DNA of 64,000 bases from Clavelina lepadiformis (Eukaryota > Chordata > Ascidiacea > Aplousobranchia > Clavelinidae). The notes under the pieces are model-generated. The model searched no databases. It saw nothing but the letters and a program-made list of their open reading frames with translations, and had not been told where the DNA came from. Where the stretch lies: the NCBI RefSeq assembly GCF_947623445.1, contig NC_135241.1, positions 16,308,501 through 16,372,500 on the forward strand, in the 5' to 3' direction. Positions within the stretch are counted from its first letter, which is position 1, and each line of letters begins with the position of its first letter. A program made the position numbers and the translations under genes. Shown piece after piece: positions 37,501 through 49,195 of this stretch.

Positions 37501-38094
37501 GGTAAATATCAAGACCACACTGACACTTTAACATCAGCTGAAAACGCATCGTTTGTGATAGACGATGAAGATATTCCAACAGAGCTCATGCTCACTTGCA
37601 GTAGACAGCGTTCGCTTCAATTGCTAAATGGCGAACATAAGTCTTTTGACTGTTTGCAAGAGAATGAGCGTTTTCAAACAAAAGGTTCTTCCAACGCTAA
37701 CTTGTACACTTCGCTTCCAACTAACAGCAGAAAAGAGCGGGATAAACGAAGAGCTAAATTGTTAAGCCGATATGATAAAACCAAAATGGAAATGAGTGCT
37801 AATGATAATGACTTTTACTCGCTGTCTTGTACATCTATGAACGTTAACACAATATCTTCTACTGAAAAATGCAATCCACCTATTGAGAGACAGAAAGATT
37901 TACCACTATCACCAACAGTTTCCAGCATCGGTTTTGGGCAAGGCCATAGTTCCGAAACCATGCGTTTCTCCTATGAAAGCGAAATGAAATCCTGGAATTC
38001 GCAAACGGTTACAACTCGACAAGCTCAGCAAAAGAAGAATGATCCTTTAAAGGAAATTTTTGAAGCCAGCGACTTCCACGAGTCGACTGCGTAA
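34565..38094 (+). CDS. Class A GPCR, GPR161-like, 7 exons
   Basis: Exons: 34565-34673, 35392-35611, 35728-35904, 35985-36123, 36432-36871, 37045-37256, 37406-38094 (TAA); phases agree, 661 aa. TM1 is split between exons 1 and 2. TM3 starts at FCQVYGY and the second extracellular loop has MCQMDW, giving the conserved disulphide pair. The DRY motif is intact (ALDRYN). TM6 has TWSPY in place of CWxP and TM7 has DPLLYG in place of NPxxY. EEWIF, IGCxPPL-type TM4 (VGCIPPLTG) and ATWLSF before TM7 resemble vertebrate GPR161 (REWIF, IGCLPPL, ATWLSF). The third intracellular loop is Ser-rich. About 300 residues after TM7 form a polar, Ser/Thr-rich tail, as in GPR161. No retinal-binding Lys is present in TM7, so it is not an opsin. 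The GPR161 assignment is tentative; it could be another orphan receptor. Confidence 0.8.
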
Positions 38095-38442
38095 AGTTCC
38101 GATGAACAAATTTTTACTGAGACGCACAGTTCGGTTATTGGGCTACAGCTTTGCTTGCTTATCGACTGCTATAGGCGGTTTTCAAGAGGCTGCCTTTGAG
38201 AACATTTTCATCTATATAATTGGTACTTTTACCACCGTACTGTTTTTCGTTGTGTGTATTGTTTACTTCCCCAGTTGAACTGTATCAGTCTTCGGTATTC
38301 AATGGTCTTTAACGCTTCGGCAATGGTCAATAATGTTCGTTTATCACAAAAAAAAACTCGACTAAGGCTAAGGGTATATTACCTCAAAACAGATCTCCTT
38401 ATCTAATTCACTTGTAACGTCTATGCGACCATACAGTAAAAC

Positions 38443-38448
38443 AATAAA
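38443..38448 (+). promoter_or_regulatory. Poly(A) signal AATAAA for the receptor
   Basis: The first canonical AATAAA after the receptor stop, 349 bases downstream. Confidence 0.45.
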
Positions 38449-38840
38449 ACTTAAAGTGGTATTTGTCTGGTGTCATATTACGTACAAAACAAGATTTACA
38501 AAATAAGTTAAAGATTCTATTTCACCTTCCATTTTTTTCGGAAAAACACCAATGTACATTTTTTGTTTGTATGTTAAACAGTGATAAAGAAACACTTGTA
38601 ACCTACAAATAGCCACATAATTTTCATTAAAATTACTGGCAATTGGCAGCCGTTATGACGCAACTTTCAGCTACATGACGAAATTACATATGACAAACAA
38701 TATAAGGGCGTATAACCTATAACTACAACCATAATGTAAGAAGCGTGTGCGTACGTCACAAATAAACAAAACTTACAATATTAATTAAAAAAATAATAAC
38801 AACAAAAAATAAAAAAAGGCCAAGACAATGAATGGCATAG

Positions 38841-38846
38841 TTTATT
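38841..38846 (-). promoter_or_regulatory. Poly(A) signal AATAAA for CFAP53
   Basis: TTTATT on the plus strand, which reads AATAAA on the minus strand, 169 bases past the CFAP53 stop. Confidence 0.5.
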
Positions 38847-39014
38847 ACTACGAAATTGCCTTGCTTTAAAATCATTTTAAAATTTACGGCAACGTAAATG
38901 TTTGTACAAGGTAGAGAAAAATTGTCAAAGTGTGAAACGAACTGAGTAACACGAAAACAACGTGATTAGAATACGCACAGCATAAATACTAAGTCCGCCA
39001 CATCAGTCGAAGGG

Positions 39015-42000
39015 CTACTTTAGCTTGTTTCCAACAACTTCAAACTGAGGTTGTTGACGACGCATGGGATGTGTTCTTGTGTGCGAGGAGGCTTCTGAAA
39101 GAACCTGGTGCGAAGGAAAACGGAAACATAAAACGATAAAGATATTTGAATTTGCAATTTTTTTACATGCATCGTGTGTTTTAGGAGGTAGAGAGTTTAC
39201 ACTGTAGTACCGAGAAAACTTTAAATATGATAGACGAAATGCATACTCAAGTTAGCATACGTGTGAAAACACAATGGACATGTTGTATTATTTACAGGAT
39301 GTAAAAACTAGGACATACCGCTTTGAGCTTTTCCTGATATTCGGCTTCAGTTCTCAGTCCTTCCTCATATTGCCTTAAGTCCTCCTGAATGTGAGCGTCC
39401 TTTATTCCACGTTGATGTTCAATTTGAGCCATGAGGTCGGATTCGTAATTCTTGTTGATTGCCTTTGTTCTAAATAAAAATATGGGTGCACTTTGGATGT
39501 ACGCTGTTGGCCACCACACTTCCAGACACAGTGACACGAAATTAGCATGGAACCAAAAGTATGCTGTACCACAGTATACCGTAGTTGCGCATCTACAATT
39601 GCGTAGAACAATATTTACTAACTATGAGCTATTACCTTGCGATTCTTTCATCTTCTAATTTGTTATGTTCTTCAATGGCTATTGTCATTTCTTCTCTGTC
39701 TCTTCGCAACTCCTCTTTTTCAAGTCCTAGCAATTGTACTAAGACAAAGAGAAACCATTTTCACTTTAAAGGTTTAGTTCAATACAAGTAAATGTAACCT
39801 TTAAATATACACCAAGCAATTATGATCCAATACTTTTTGAAAGTGCCTATTTCACTCAAAGTAGTTCATGCAACCCGTTGATAAAGATAGGCAGTTAGGT
39901 AAAGAGAACACCAAAAGATTACGTAAAAAGTTGATTTTAGGAATTAATGAAATTAGGTTTAAATTAGACGGTAAATTTAGGTTGGGTTTAGATTACCATA
40001 TTCATAACATTTATAACAAACAAATTTAAATAGCTTCAAATGTTCAACTTTTTTCCGGTAAAATAATGATAGCCCAATTATTTTCAATTGCCTATATAAG
40101 CAGATAAACGTAACTTGAACCAGCTCGTACATTTTTCTTGGAGCTGTTTCCTCCTTGTTTCCATGACGTCCATCATTAGTCGATTTCGTGCTTCCTTCTC
40201 AAGCTTCCACTGGTGAATGCGTTTAGCCCACATAGCTGCAACATCAGCATCCACAAGTCTGTCAAGTTCTTTTTCTCTTCGTTTCTCCTCTTCCATCTAA
40301 TAAAGTATAACATACTGGAATAAAAAAGATAGAAACACAGTTGATATGTAATTAATGTAGCATTAGATTACATAATAATGTATGAACGTGTGTTCTGCGG
40401 TTTAAAGGTCTGAAATTAAAATAAAACGTACGAAAATAAGTCGGAAATTTACTTGATACTTTAGGGATTATGTGATTGATAAAAGAGACGAATTGTCGCA
40501 ACTAAAGTACACATAAAAAAATATAAGCAAAGAATCAGGTGAGGTGAATTGCATTCGAGCATTTGTTCAATAACTTGTAGGCAGACCTGCTGTTGAAGAT
40601 ATTCTCGATATTTCTTTTCCTCTTCCTTTCGCTGAGTCTTCCTTTGCATCATTTCTTGAGCTTCATTCCGTGATTCTTCAAGAAGTTGTTCCAAGATTTT
40701 CATATCCAAGGCAAGCTCTTCTTGGTTTTCCTTGGCTTCCCTCATAAGTTTCATTTTGATTGATGTTTCCAAGGATTTTCTACAAAAAAAAAATTGGAAA
40801 AACTGTGGTTTCGTATTTCAACAAATTGTTCATAATTGATTTTATATTTGAAAGCTCAGCAGTCTACACCGACAAAATTATATTAAAGTAAAAATATTAC
40901 TTGTGCTGATTTTGCAACAATCGCTTCTGTTCCATTGCACGAGTTTCTTCCAGCCGTCTCAGTTCTCTTTCTTCAGCTAAAAGTTTAGCTTCTTCAGCAA
41001 TGAGTCTTTTCTCTTCTTCCTTCTTAGCTTCCAAGGAGGCTTTCTGAGTTCTTAATGTGTCCACCATCGCTCTAAAATACACATAAAGGTTTAAAATGTC
41101 TAGTTTCATTCTTTGACAAACAAAAAGATTTGTTACTCATAGTATTTTGTTACCCTTGGGAGGTTTAAAAACGTGACATGGTCTCCTTGACAATCTTAAA
41201 GTTGGTGTCCATTTAAGCAAGTAAACCGTAATAATGTTAAACTAAAATACCGATTTCGTTCAATTTGTTGTTGAGCTTCCAACTCTTCTCTGGCAGCTTT
41301 TGCAAGTCGATCCTTTTCCCACAACTCAGCATACATTCTTTCTTCTTCCTGCTTTCGTCTTTCTAAGTCTGCCTTGATGGCAAGTTGGTGCATTCGATCA
41401 ACGCAAACTTCATCCTGGTGACGACGTGATAGAACACCACGAAGTTCTTCACATTGTTCTCTGATATAATAATTGAATAAAATTTTTAGCTTACTAAGTA
41501 ACGAAACACTAAGATAAGTTTTGAAATTCATGAGTTGTTAACTCAGCGATGTAAGCTTAAAATACAGAATACAGCATTTCCATTCATATCACCAGTTAAT
41601 ATTTTTGTCTAGATATTATTTTTGATGTGAGACAAAAGTTATGTCATTTATCATGATATTTTATAACACAAAAGATGATTCATGAGAACTACTTAAAAAT
41701 ATCAGCAATTCATGACTGAAAGATTTTGAAAACAACACAGCAGTGCTTTACTTGAAATTTACAAACAATTACAAAGCACATAGTATTCATGCATTTTTGT
41801 TTGATTAAATTAAAGATTTTCCAAGCATGTAAGCTATGTACTTACCTCCATTGCTGATCCAATTTATCTTGAACTGTTTTAAGCCTTTCATTTTCTCGCT
41901 TTTCTTTTAATTCTTTAGCTCTCTCAAACATTTTCTTTTGTCGTTCTTCAATAGTTTCGTGTTTTGCCTCCATTTCTTCTAGGTATTCAATATCTTCTTT

Positions 42001-43930
42001 TTGAAGAAGCTGGCGTAATCTGTTGCCATATAAATTTCATAATAATATTAACACACATAGAAAACGATGAATCTGGGTTAGAAAAAATAACACATCTACA
42101 ATATATTTGGTAAATTAGCAAAAAATTAAACACAAACCTCTGCCTTCTTTCATCAAGATGCAATTTGCTTTGTTCCATCAAATCGCGCACTCTACGCTGT
42201 ACTGTGTTCTTCTGAATTGATTTGTCAGTAGTCCTTTCCCAATCATTCTGTAAATATTATATTTAAAACTTCTATAAAATGCTTTGATAAAATTTGGCTT
42301 TAATTAATGCCCTACTGGTATTTACGCATTGAATAACCAGTGCATGCAATACAGTATGTTACCAAAATTAGTTCAGTAAATGTGCAGCTGAGTATACGTT
42401 TCAATCAACCAACTATTTTACTTTTCGTAATGAGCACAGGAAGATAAAACGATTTCAGTGAAAATGCACAGGATAAAAGTAACACAGCCATAAAGGCTAT
42501 AAATGTGCTTGAAAATAATAATGGTAATAACTTACTGATAACAACTTGCTAGGCCTCTAAGCCACAATAACAGATTTACATAAAACATTTTACAAAAAAT
42601 TCTATATGGGAAATTCTACTGGTGATACAAAACATTCTGTTTTTATCTGAAATTAAACAAACCTTCAAATCAAACATTTTGTTGTATTTTGTAATTTGAA
42701 TAGCTTCTTCTCTCAAATCTTCTTGTTTTCGACGTTCCAGCAAAATATGTTCTGGAAGTTTTGCCGAGGGCATCTTTGCTCTCTGAAAACGAGACGTTTA
42801 TTAACAAATTATTAATAAAACCTAAGGCTGCATTCTTGAGATATTTAAAGTTTTTCTTGCTACATCCTAATACCAACCAACGTTTACCAAAGTAGCAAAA
42901 TCACAATACCATGACCAGCAAATTTTTGATGATAGGTTTATCAATCTAGTTTTGGACGAGGAAAAAAGAAATCCGGTGGCGTAGTGGTGAGTTTGTATGC
43001 TGGAAATTTCAAGTTTGAATCTTGCTAGTGTTTGACTACTTCTTCTGTTCAAATTTATTTTTGGGATAAATTAGTCATGAGAAATGAGACTTTGGGCCGA
43101 AGGGGATTAGTTTTAAGTTGAATTAGAGTTTGGAAAAAAGTATGCCATTTTCAGTTGAGATTAGCGTTTATTTCGATTTCCAGCCTAACTTAGTAATTTA
43201 ATCATGAAAAATGAGAGTTTGGTTCAGATGGGATTAGTTTTTGGTTACTTCACACTTTGTAAAAATTAGTATATCATTTTAAGCTGAAAATTAGCATATG
43301 TTTTAATTCACAGACTATCCTAAAATTTGCTGTTTACCAAATTCATATTTTCCTACTTTGGTAAACGACGACCAGTAAAATAAGTGTCTACTTTACCGGC
43401 CAGCGCTTACCGAAGTAGACAAAATACCAATTGCATAACCAGCTTGCCGTTTACTGAAGTAGCTTTTACAAAATTCTGTACGTTAATCGGCAGCCGGTGA
43501 AATAGAGCCTTATAGTCACCGTCTTTTCTTATCTGCTGTTCTCATAGCCTTGTACATAGCTTTGTAAAAGAATGAATTTCAACCACTTATTAAATAAAAC
43601 TTTCAATCTGATTTTGGTATAACTAAGCATACTTTTTGCAATGGGTTTTGTCTCTTCAGCGGTTTAAGGTTACTGTTTATAGGCCTAAAGGTTTGGCAAG
43701 TTTAAAGCTAAACAAATTAAAGCTGACAGCCTATCGCCAAAAACAAACTATTCATTACCAATGGCTTTGAGTTTCTTAAATACTGGTACATTCTTGAACA
43801 TTAACAGAAATCCAAAGTTAATATAAGCTATTACAACAAAGTTACAAAATGTCAATCTTACAATGGCAACTGAATGAGGGGTTGGACCCGTATATTCCCG
43901 AGTACGCCTCTTTCTTTGGGTGACCAACAT
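39015..43930 (-). CDS. CFAP53: CFAP53 (CCDC11) ciliary coiled-coil protein, 11 exons
   Basis: Exons (minus): 43930-43862, 42782-42663, 42247-42138, 42019-41846, 41460-41251, 41071-40901, 40779-40587, 40296-40131, 39738-39636, 39469-39319, 39104-39015; all phases agree, 518 aa (human 514). Exon 1 (MLVTQRKRRTREYTGPTPHS) carries the GPTP motif of the vertebrate N-terminus. Then come KLDQQWREQCEELR (vertebrate KLDQQFRERCEELR), LWEKDRLAK, KEARNRLMMDVM, QEKLQ and the C-terminal HPMRRQQP. Almost the whole protein is Glu/Lys/Arg-rich coiled coil. The family is a microtubule inner protein of axonemes and a centriolar satellite component needed for motile cilia and left-right asymmetry. Intron 1 contains a SINE and intron 8 a GGTGAAATAG-family repeat. 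Confidence 0.95.
39843..40075 (+). repeat. GGTGAAATAG-family repeat in CFAP53 intron 8
   Basis: It starts GTGCCTATTTCACTCAAAG and ends CCGGTAAAATAATGATAGCC, so the ends are rough inverted repeats (GCCTATTTCAC against GGTAAAATAATGATAGCC). The interior is AT-rich with repeated TTAGGTTTAAATTA-like words. It is the most complete uninterrupted copy in the window. Confidence 0.55.
42951..43507 (+). repeat. tRNA-derived SINE with dimeric body, copy B
   Basis: It aligns with 30491-31045 along its length, from TTTTGGACGAGG through the A box TGGCGTAGTGG, a decayed B box (AGTTTGAATCT), two body units and a tail ending CAGCCGGTGAAATAG. It lies in CFAP53 intron 1, antisense to the gene. Confidence 0.7.
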
Positions 43931-44366
43931 CTTGTATTACCAGTTATCTTTAAATTAATACCGCTATAATTACCTGCCAAAGCAACTAAATTTAATTAGT
44001 AAATTATGTTACTCAATCACTGTCTTCATCTTTTTGTTAAAACAACAATAACCACCTCCAATTGAAAAGCAAAAGGACAAGAAAAACTTTGCTAAGTTGT
44101 CATGGCCACATAGAAATCGCCGCTAGGTGACCCTAGTGACTTCAATTTATTCTGTGATAATAATTAAGAAGAAACAAAGCTGGCATCACTTATTATTCAA
44201 TTAAAATGTGTCAGAAAGAAAAATCGTGCAAATGATTAATTCAAGCCAGGTTTTTACTGTTTCGATAAATTACAAGAGCAAAAGCAGATATTAAATAAGA
44301 CGAAAATATCAAAACGGATTTCGCTGATCTACAAAACACCAAAATGGACTTGAGCAAACTGAAACT

Positions 44367-44678
44367 AACCGGTGTAGCGCCAAATATTGACCCCTCCTTT
44401 GTGACATAATAAATTTATTGTCTAATAAAGGATTCAACTCAGCAGAAAAGGTGCCCCTATTCAGTGGATGAATAGTATGATATCGTAACTTTTGCGAATG
44501 CACGAATACTGGCAAACAAAATACCGCATAAATGGCACAGCTGTTGGCCTACTTCTGTCTGTAAGTTCTGTAGGATACTTGTGTATGACGATTACTGCGT
44601 ATTGAATTAACAAATTTATTACGTCACAAAAATTAGGTTAATATTTGCCAGGGGGTCACTATTTGGCACGACACCGGT
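44367..44678. mobile_element. MITE with ACCGGTGT inverted ends
   Basis: The left end ACCGGTGTAGCGCCAAATA and the reverse complement of the right end ACCGGTGTCGTGCCAAATA match over about 27 bases (continuing TTGACCCC against GTGACCCC). TTTGTGAC.TAATAAATTT is also inverted further in. The element is 312 bp and non-coding. The target duplication is unclear. Confidence 0.75.
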
Positions 44679-46284
44679 AGAAAAATTCGTTTGTTTTAAT
44701 TTTAGCATTCGTTTATTTTGTTGTTTCGATTTTTTAAATCCGCGTCTGCTACCTATGTCTCTATTTTGGTTAAAATTCGTTTTAGTTGCTTTCCTTATGG
44801 ATAATTTAATTCTGATATTACTGGTTTTGCGTTTTGGAATTTTTTACTGTCCTGTGTTTTCTTGTTTAGAATGGTTTAGTTTTTATCTGGAAAGTTGTGC
44901 TTTATCAATTTTTATTTACCTTTTCCATGTTATAAAAAGTTCTTCATTTTTACATTGTTATGATTGGAGTTTTCCAGTATCATTATTGAAGAAATCCAGC
45001 GTTTGTTTAGGCATAATCCTTACAAACCAATAGATATGTAGAGACTATGGTTTAAGTGTTAAATAATTGCCTTACTTGAACATTTGTTACATTTCGCCAT
45101 TCGCCATTCACAATTAGCTTTTTGATGCTGAAATGCCAGTAGATCTTTTACACAATCCGTTATGCACAGGTGCGAAAAATGCGTTGTCCAAAAATTTGAT
45201 GACAAATGAGGTTAAGATGTTGGAACATGCACGTGAATGTTTTACAGATACTGTTTACTTTATTTTTGGCCTGGGCATCAATACTTTAAAAGAAAATTAA
45301 CTTATAGAATACGGATCCCTATATGCATTCCGACAAACATCGAACAAGTCCTGAATCGTAAACCATTCAAAAGTCAGACTGTAGGCTACCTTACTAGAGG
45401 ACAAGGAGTAGGCCTATAAGCCTATAGCCTATAAGCTTACAACAAATGAATCATGTGATTACTTTGCCATAGGCTACTATAGGACAAAGTTAAAAGTTGC
45501 TGAACGAGGATAGCCTGATAGACTTAGAAAGTTAGATTCAAATAGAAAATTAGAAAAGGAAAGTTAGATTCGAATAGACTTATTTGAGGCTTGAAGTTAA
45601 CTTAAATACATACCACACCGTAGATACCGGACTATCAGTAGACTGTAATATCATAGTTTTTATTGACTATGCAACTGTTTCTTGAAGTTAGGAGTTGTGT
45701 GAAGAAATTATATGTATGGTATCTAATCAAAATATAAACAAAATTCAAAACAAAAAATTTACTGTTTGTCAACATCAAAAAAGTAAAAAGCTTACAAAAA
45801 GGGAGTCTGAATTGCAAAAGATAGGCAAAACAGTAGAAGGTCATCAAAAAGTGTCACGTAACTGACATCTTAATTCAAGCGTTTTTACTGTGAAAAGGTG
45901 ATCTGAGTCATGGATTTTAGACTCCTGCCCCAGCTCCGGCTCCAATCAAGCCATTCTTGTCCCTGCCCATACTCTGGAAATCCATGAATGCGCCCATTCC
46001 AATTTTCTTGCTTCGATAAAATGAAAGCTTGCAATAAAATATCAAGGTTTTCTGGTTGTGTGTTTGGCGACCAGTGGCTAACCTATTTACCAGCTACCTA
46101 GTAGTCTACACAAGGTTATATTTTCAACTCCATCTCCGGTAAAATATGTAAATTCGGCCGTACTCGATTCTGACACTTCGGCTCCGATCACCTCTGGCAA
46201 AAGGTCTATTAAACGGTACTTCTCCGTATTCCATTCTACAAACGAAATAGAAATATTATGGCGTGACAGGTTAGTTTAAGATGT

Positions 46285-46500
46285 TGTTCTCGCAATAAAT
46301 GTGGTCCAGGTTCCGTGTTCAATACACAGTGGCGCTTTACAGTACAGTTGTAATGCTCTTGGGCAATGCATTAACGACATTTATTCAGTGGATCTGGTGG
46401 ACAGTTACAAATGCGGGCAATACTATATCGGAACTTGCACAGAGGCTAGCTCGGTAACCGGGGCTCGGGCGATTGAGAAACATCGCCGGGTATAAGCCGT
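46285..46500 (+). repeat. tRNA-related SINE remnant
   Basis: GTTCCGTGTTCAATACACAG has the shape of a T-arm with a B box. It is followed by GGCGCTTTACAGTACAG and TAATGCTCTTGGGCAATGCA, an ordered string I associate with multicopy SINE-like repeats. The head upstream is degraded. Confidence 0.35.
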
Positions 46501-47289
46501 GCAAAGACTTTCTTCAGTCCGAGGATAAAAATTAAACTGCCATTATTTCACTGAAAACAAATTGTGCGTTCAAAGCTATTTTTCACAGTTTCTTGTTAAT
46601 CCAACTTAAAGTCGACTGACTCGAAAAGCGAACTGTGATTAAAAGAAAAAACAATAATTTGTTTTGGCAAATAGCGTTCTGTACTACCGCTACCTAGCGA
46701 ACAGGGTGGCGAGCACTACGATCATTCCATACCTTTGTAGCAAACAGGGATGTCCCCAAAGCGGTTCAGGAAAAATTAACAAAACAGCGAGTCAGCGATT
46801 AAAGCATAGACTAGGGCTAGCAGGGCATATCTTTTCAAAGTTATCTTTAAAAACATATCTTTTAGTATAGAGAGTTTAATGGAGTTAGATTTACATTAGA
46901 AGATAGATTTAGATTCCTGTGTTATAACATTTGAGTTAGGTCAGGCCTCAGAGGTGTCAAACTCGTTCAGTGATGTGGGCCACCTTTTAGAGCCAAACTA
47001 CTTTGTTACATTTAAATAATGGTACAATTAATAATTTCATTTACTACTTATTATATTGCACTGCAACTCGACGACACTTAAAATCTTTTGGAAGTTGCAA
47101 GCATATTAATATGTGGTACCAAGGGCTGTGCAGTCGAAACTTTTAACTTTGAATTGAGATGTTCATTACTTAAATGACTCCGGAATCGGGACTTGTTCAA
47201 GTTAATCAAAGAGTACATTTTTTTCGCAGACATAAGTACTAACGAACATTTACGTAATCTTCAATGCCTACAGGTTGGTCCAAAATAAG

Positions 47290-47789
47290 ATAAAACGTTT
47301 TGATGTTAACATTTGCAAATTTATCTTTAAGAACATTGTTGCATTGTAACTCAAGTAGTTCCATTTGATATTTTGTTGGTACCTCTTCAGCAATGGTGGA
47401 AAAAAGGTTACTAAAATAGCAAAAATTGGTTCCAGATCTTTTAAATCAGCAAATCTTTCATTGAATGCGTTAGGTGCGCTTTTCAACACAACTCTTCCAC
47501 TTAACCAACAAACGTCAATATGATATGCTCGACCTGATACGTGAGTTTCATCCAACAGCTTGTTGTATTGTCTGTGGTTCAGACCTCGGGCACATATCAA
47601 ATTAACTGTTCAAACAACAAATTCCATGACACAATTCATTATTAAATTAAATTCCTTGACTATAGCAACATTTTTCATACAAATCAAGCAAGTGGGTTTT
47701 CCTTTCACTTCATCAAAGAAATACAGTGTTTCCTATTTTACCTGCATTGCGCGATAATTTCCATCTACTTTTCTTCTTTTTGATAACAT
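47290..47789 (-). pseudogene. hAT transposase remnant (ZBED/GTF2IRD2-like)
   Basis: The minus-strand frame begins MLSKRRKVDGNYRAM at 47789. YFFDEVKGKPTCLICMKNVA and VKEFNL follow in the same frame after a stop codon (TAG), as in the N-terminal zinc-finger region of GTF2IRD2/ZBED-type hAT transposases. After a further stop the frame carries ARGLNHRQYNKLLDE, AYHIDVCWLSGRVVLK and FNERFADLK, which belong to the middle of the transposase (usual form ARGLNHRQF and VRWLSRGKVL). The part between, including the rest of the DNA-binding domain and the first catalytic Asp region, is deleted. It is not functional. Confidence 0.65.
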
Positions 47790-48199
47790 GGTTAAGTACA
47801 GGATTGGCCTACATGGTGCTAAATTTATGATTACCAAAATTTAATTTTGGTATTTACACAAGTTTCTGGTTTTAAACTTTATTGGAAGCTGTTAGTTTAT
47901 GATATGAAAGTCATAAAGAATGTATCAATTCAATCAAATTCTCACTATAAGTTTTTCACTATAAATTTTCACTATTTACTTGGTCCTTTACAGCTGGGGA
48001 TCTGATTGTTAAGTAATATCATGATGAATGTAATTTGCTAAATTTGAGCACAATATAGGCTGCTAGCGAAGTGTCTAGTTGCACATTGTTTCTTAAATTA
48101 CATTTTACATTCAGTAGAAGTGTAGAGGTCTACAAAGTTAGTGAAGTGCGTTGCATGCATGTTCAAAGCGTATATGCCGATTATTGTACAAGCATTTAT

Positions 48200-48290
48200 G
48201 TATGTCAAAACTATGCTATTACCATCGAACGTTCGGAAAGTCGGCTAGGAAATGCAAAAAGTTCTGCAAGTGGTACAAACCAACCCGTAA
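48200..48290 (+). mobile_element. Ty3/gypsy-like polyprotein fossil fragment
   Basis: A short frame with LCYYHRTFGKSARKCKKFC resembles the segment between gag and protease in Ty3/gypsy-type polyproteins (usual form CxxHxxFGxxAxxCxxPC). Only this small, broken fragment is recognisable. No LTR, reverse transcriptase or integrase was seen nearby. Family assignment is tentative. Confidence 0.4.
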
Positions 48291-48889
48291 TCAACACGAT
48301 CTCGTCAACATCAGCCCAAAACAAAACCTTTGCAAAAGATCAACCTCAACACTGACGCGAACCTGCACCACAATCGACGACAGCGTCCATGCAAATGTTC
48401 CAACCATGTACAGTAGTACACAAGAGATCTACACAAATTGAAGATGCGCCTGTGCCACCACCACCGACCATGCAGCCAATGAAGCGTTTTTCAGATGGAG
48501 GTTACTCGTATGTTGTTGGTTTACTGTCCTAAAATACTTATTTATTCAATTTTTTTCATCACCAAAATAGCATGATCTTGGCCACAGAATGGAGCATGGT
48601 CGGCTGAATTTGGCCAGTTTGACACCCTGAGATAAATGAACAAAAATCTGTGAAAAATAACTTTGAACACACGGTTTTTTCCAGTGAAATAGTGGCAGCC
48701 TTTTAAGTACTGTATTCTAAACTTAATTGAATTGTTGTTTTGAAATTTTTATGTCTTAATAACGTTTGCTGGTTTATGGTAAAAATTTAAAGTTTATAGA
48801 AAAAGAAAAATTGAAGTCTCTTTTACTTTTTCCCTTCCATATCAGGATCGAGTATTGTTGTGTGATATTATTACCATTGTTGTAACCAA

Positions 48890-49195
48890 GTCATTTTTTC
48901 TGACTCAAGTCAAGTCAACTCGAATTGTGAATTGAGTCAAATCGAGTCAATTTAAATTCTCTACTCAAGTCAAGTTAATGCATTTAACTTAAAACTTTTC
49001 TTTACGTCACACAATGCGTTGCGTTAAATTAGTTATTTTAATGTCATGGTTGTTTTCAAATTAATCTGGTTGATATTTGTTCAGCAAAGTGTAACTTTTT
49101 TTTAGAAAATTATTTGATTTTATTACCTAAAGCGCTCATGAAAAAATGTGACTGAAGTAGTCAATGACTCGAGCCATTACTATAGTGATTACAGT
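48890..49195. repeat. CAAGTCAAGTC-type repeat
   Basis: TGACTCAAGTCAAGTCAACT at about 48900 and GAGTCAA words to 48980, with an inverted-looking end TCAATGACTCGAGCCATTAC at about 49163. A short related stretch (CTGACTCAAGTCAAATCAAA) occurs at 53411. The limits are approximate. Confidence 0.35.

Larger units (their letters stand above)
38095..39014. other. Convergent 3' intergenic region
   Basis: It holds the 3' UTRs of the receptor and CFAP53. A 58-codon open frame with hydrophobic character lies at 38102-38278 (see findings). Otherwise AT-rich and unremarkable. Confidence 0.5.
46949..48629 (-). mobile_element. hAT element, deleted and decayed
   Basis: The ends CAGAGGTGTCAAACTCG (46949) and AGTTTGACACCCTG (to 48629) are inverted, with the CAGNGGTGTCAAACT form usual in Charlie-like hAT elements. 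The interior has a minus-strand transposase remnant. The flanking octamers (TCAGGCCT and AGATAAAT) do not match, so the target duplication has been lost or an end is misplaced. Confidence 0.6.
46538..48705. mobile_element. Inverted-repeat element interrupted by a hAT insertion
   Basis: The left end CTGCCATTATTTCACTG followed by GTGCGTTCAAAGCTATTTTTCA is the reverse complement, with few changes, of 48640-48705 (TGAAAAATAACTTTGAACAC, then CAGTGAAATAGTGGCAG). The arms are about 65 bases. The region 46949-48629 inside it has its own hAT-type ends, so it looks like a later insertion. The end motif (TATTTCAC/GTGAAATA) links it to the GGTGAAATAG family. Confidence 0.6.

Noticed and set aside
34565-38094. 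Opsin identity for the receptor
   Set aside because: The DRY region looked opsin-like at first, but TM7 (FSTCIWDPLLYG) has no retinal-binding lysine, and GPR161-type motifs fit better.
47268-47600. Intact host gene for the GLNHRQ-containing frame
   Set aside because: It matches hAT transposase middle parts, lacks the catalytic regions and lies between hAT-type ends.
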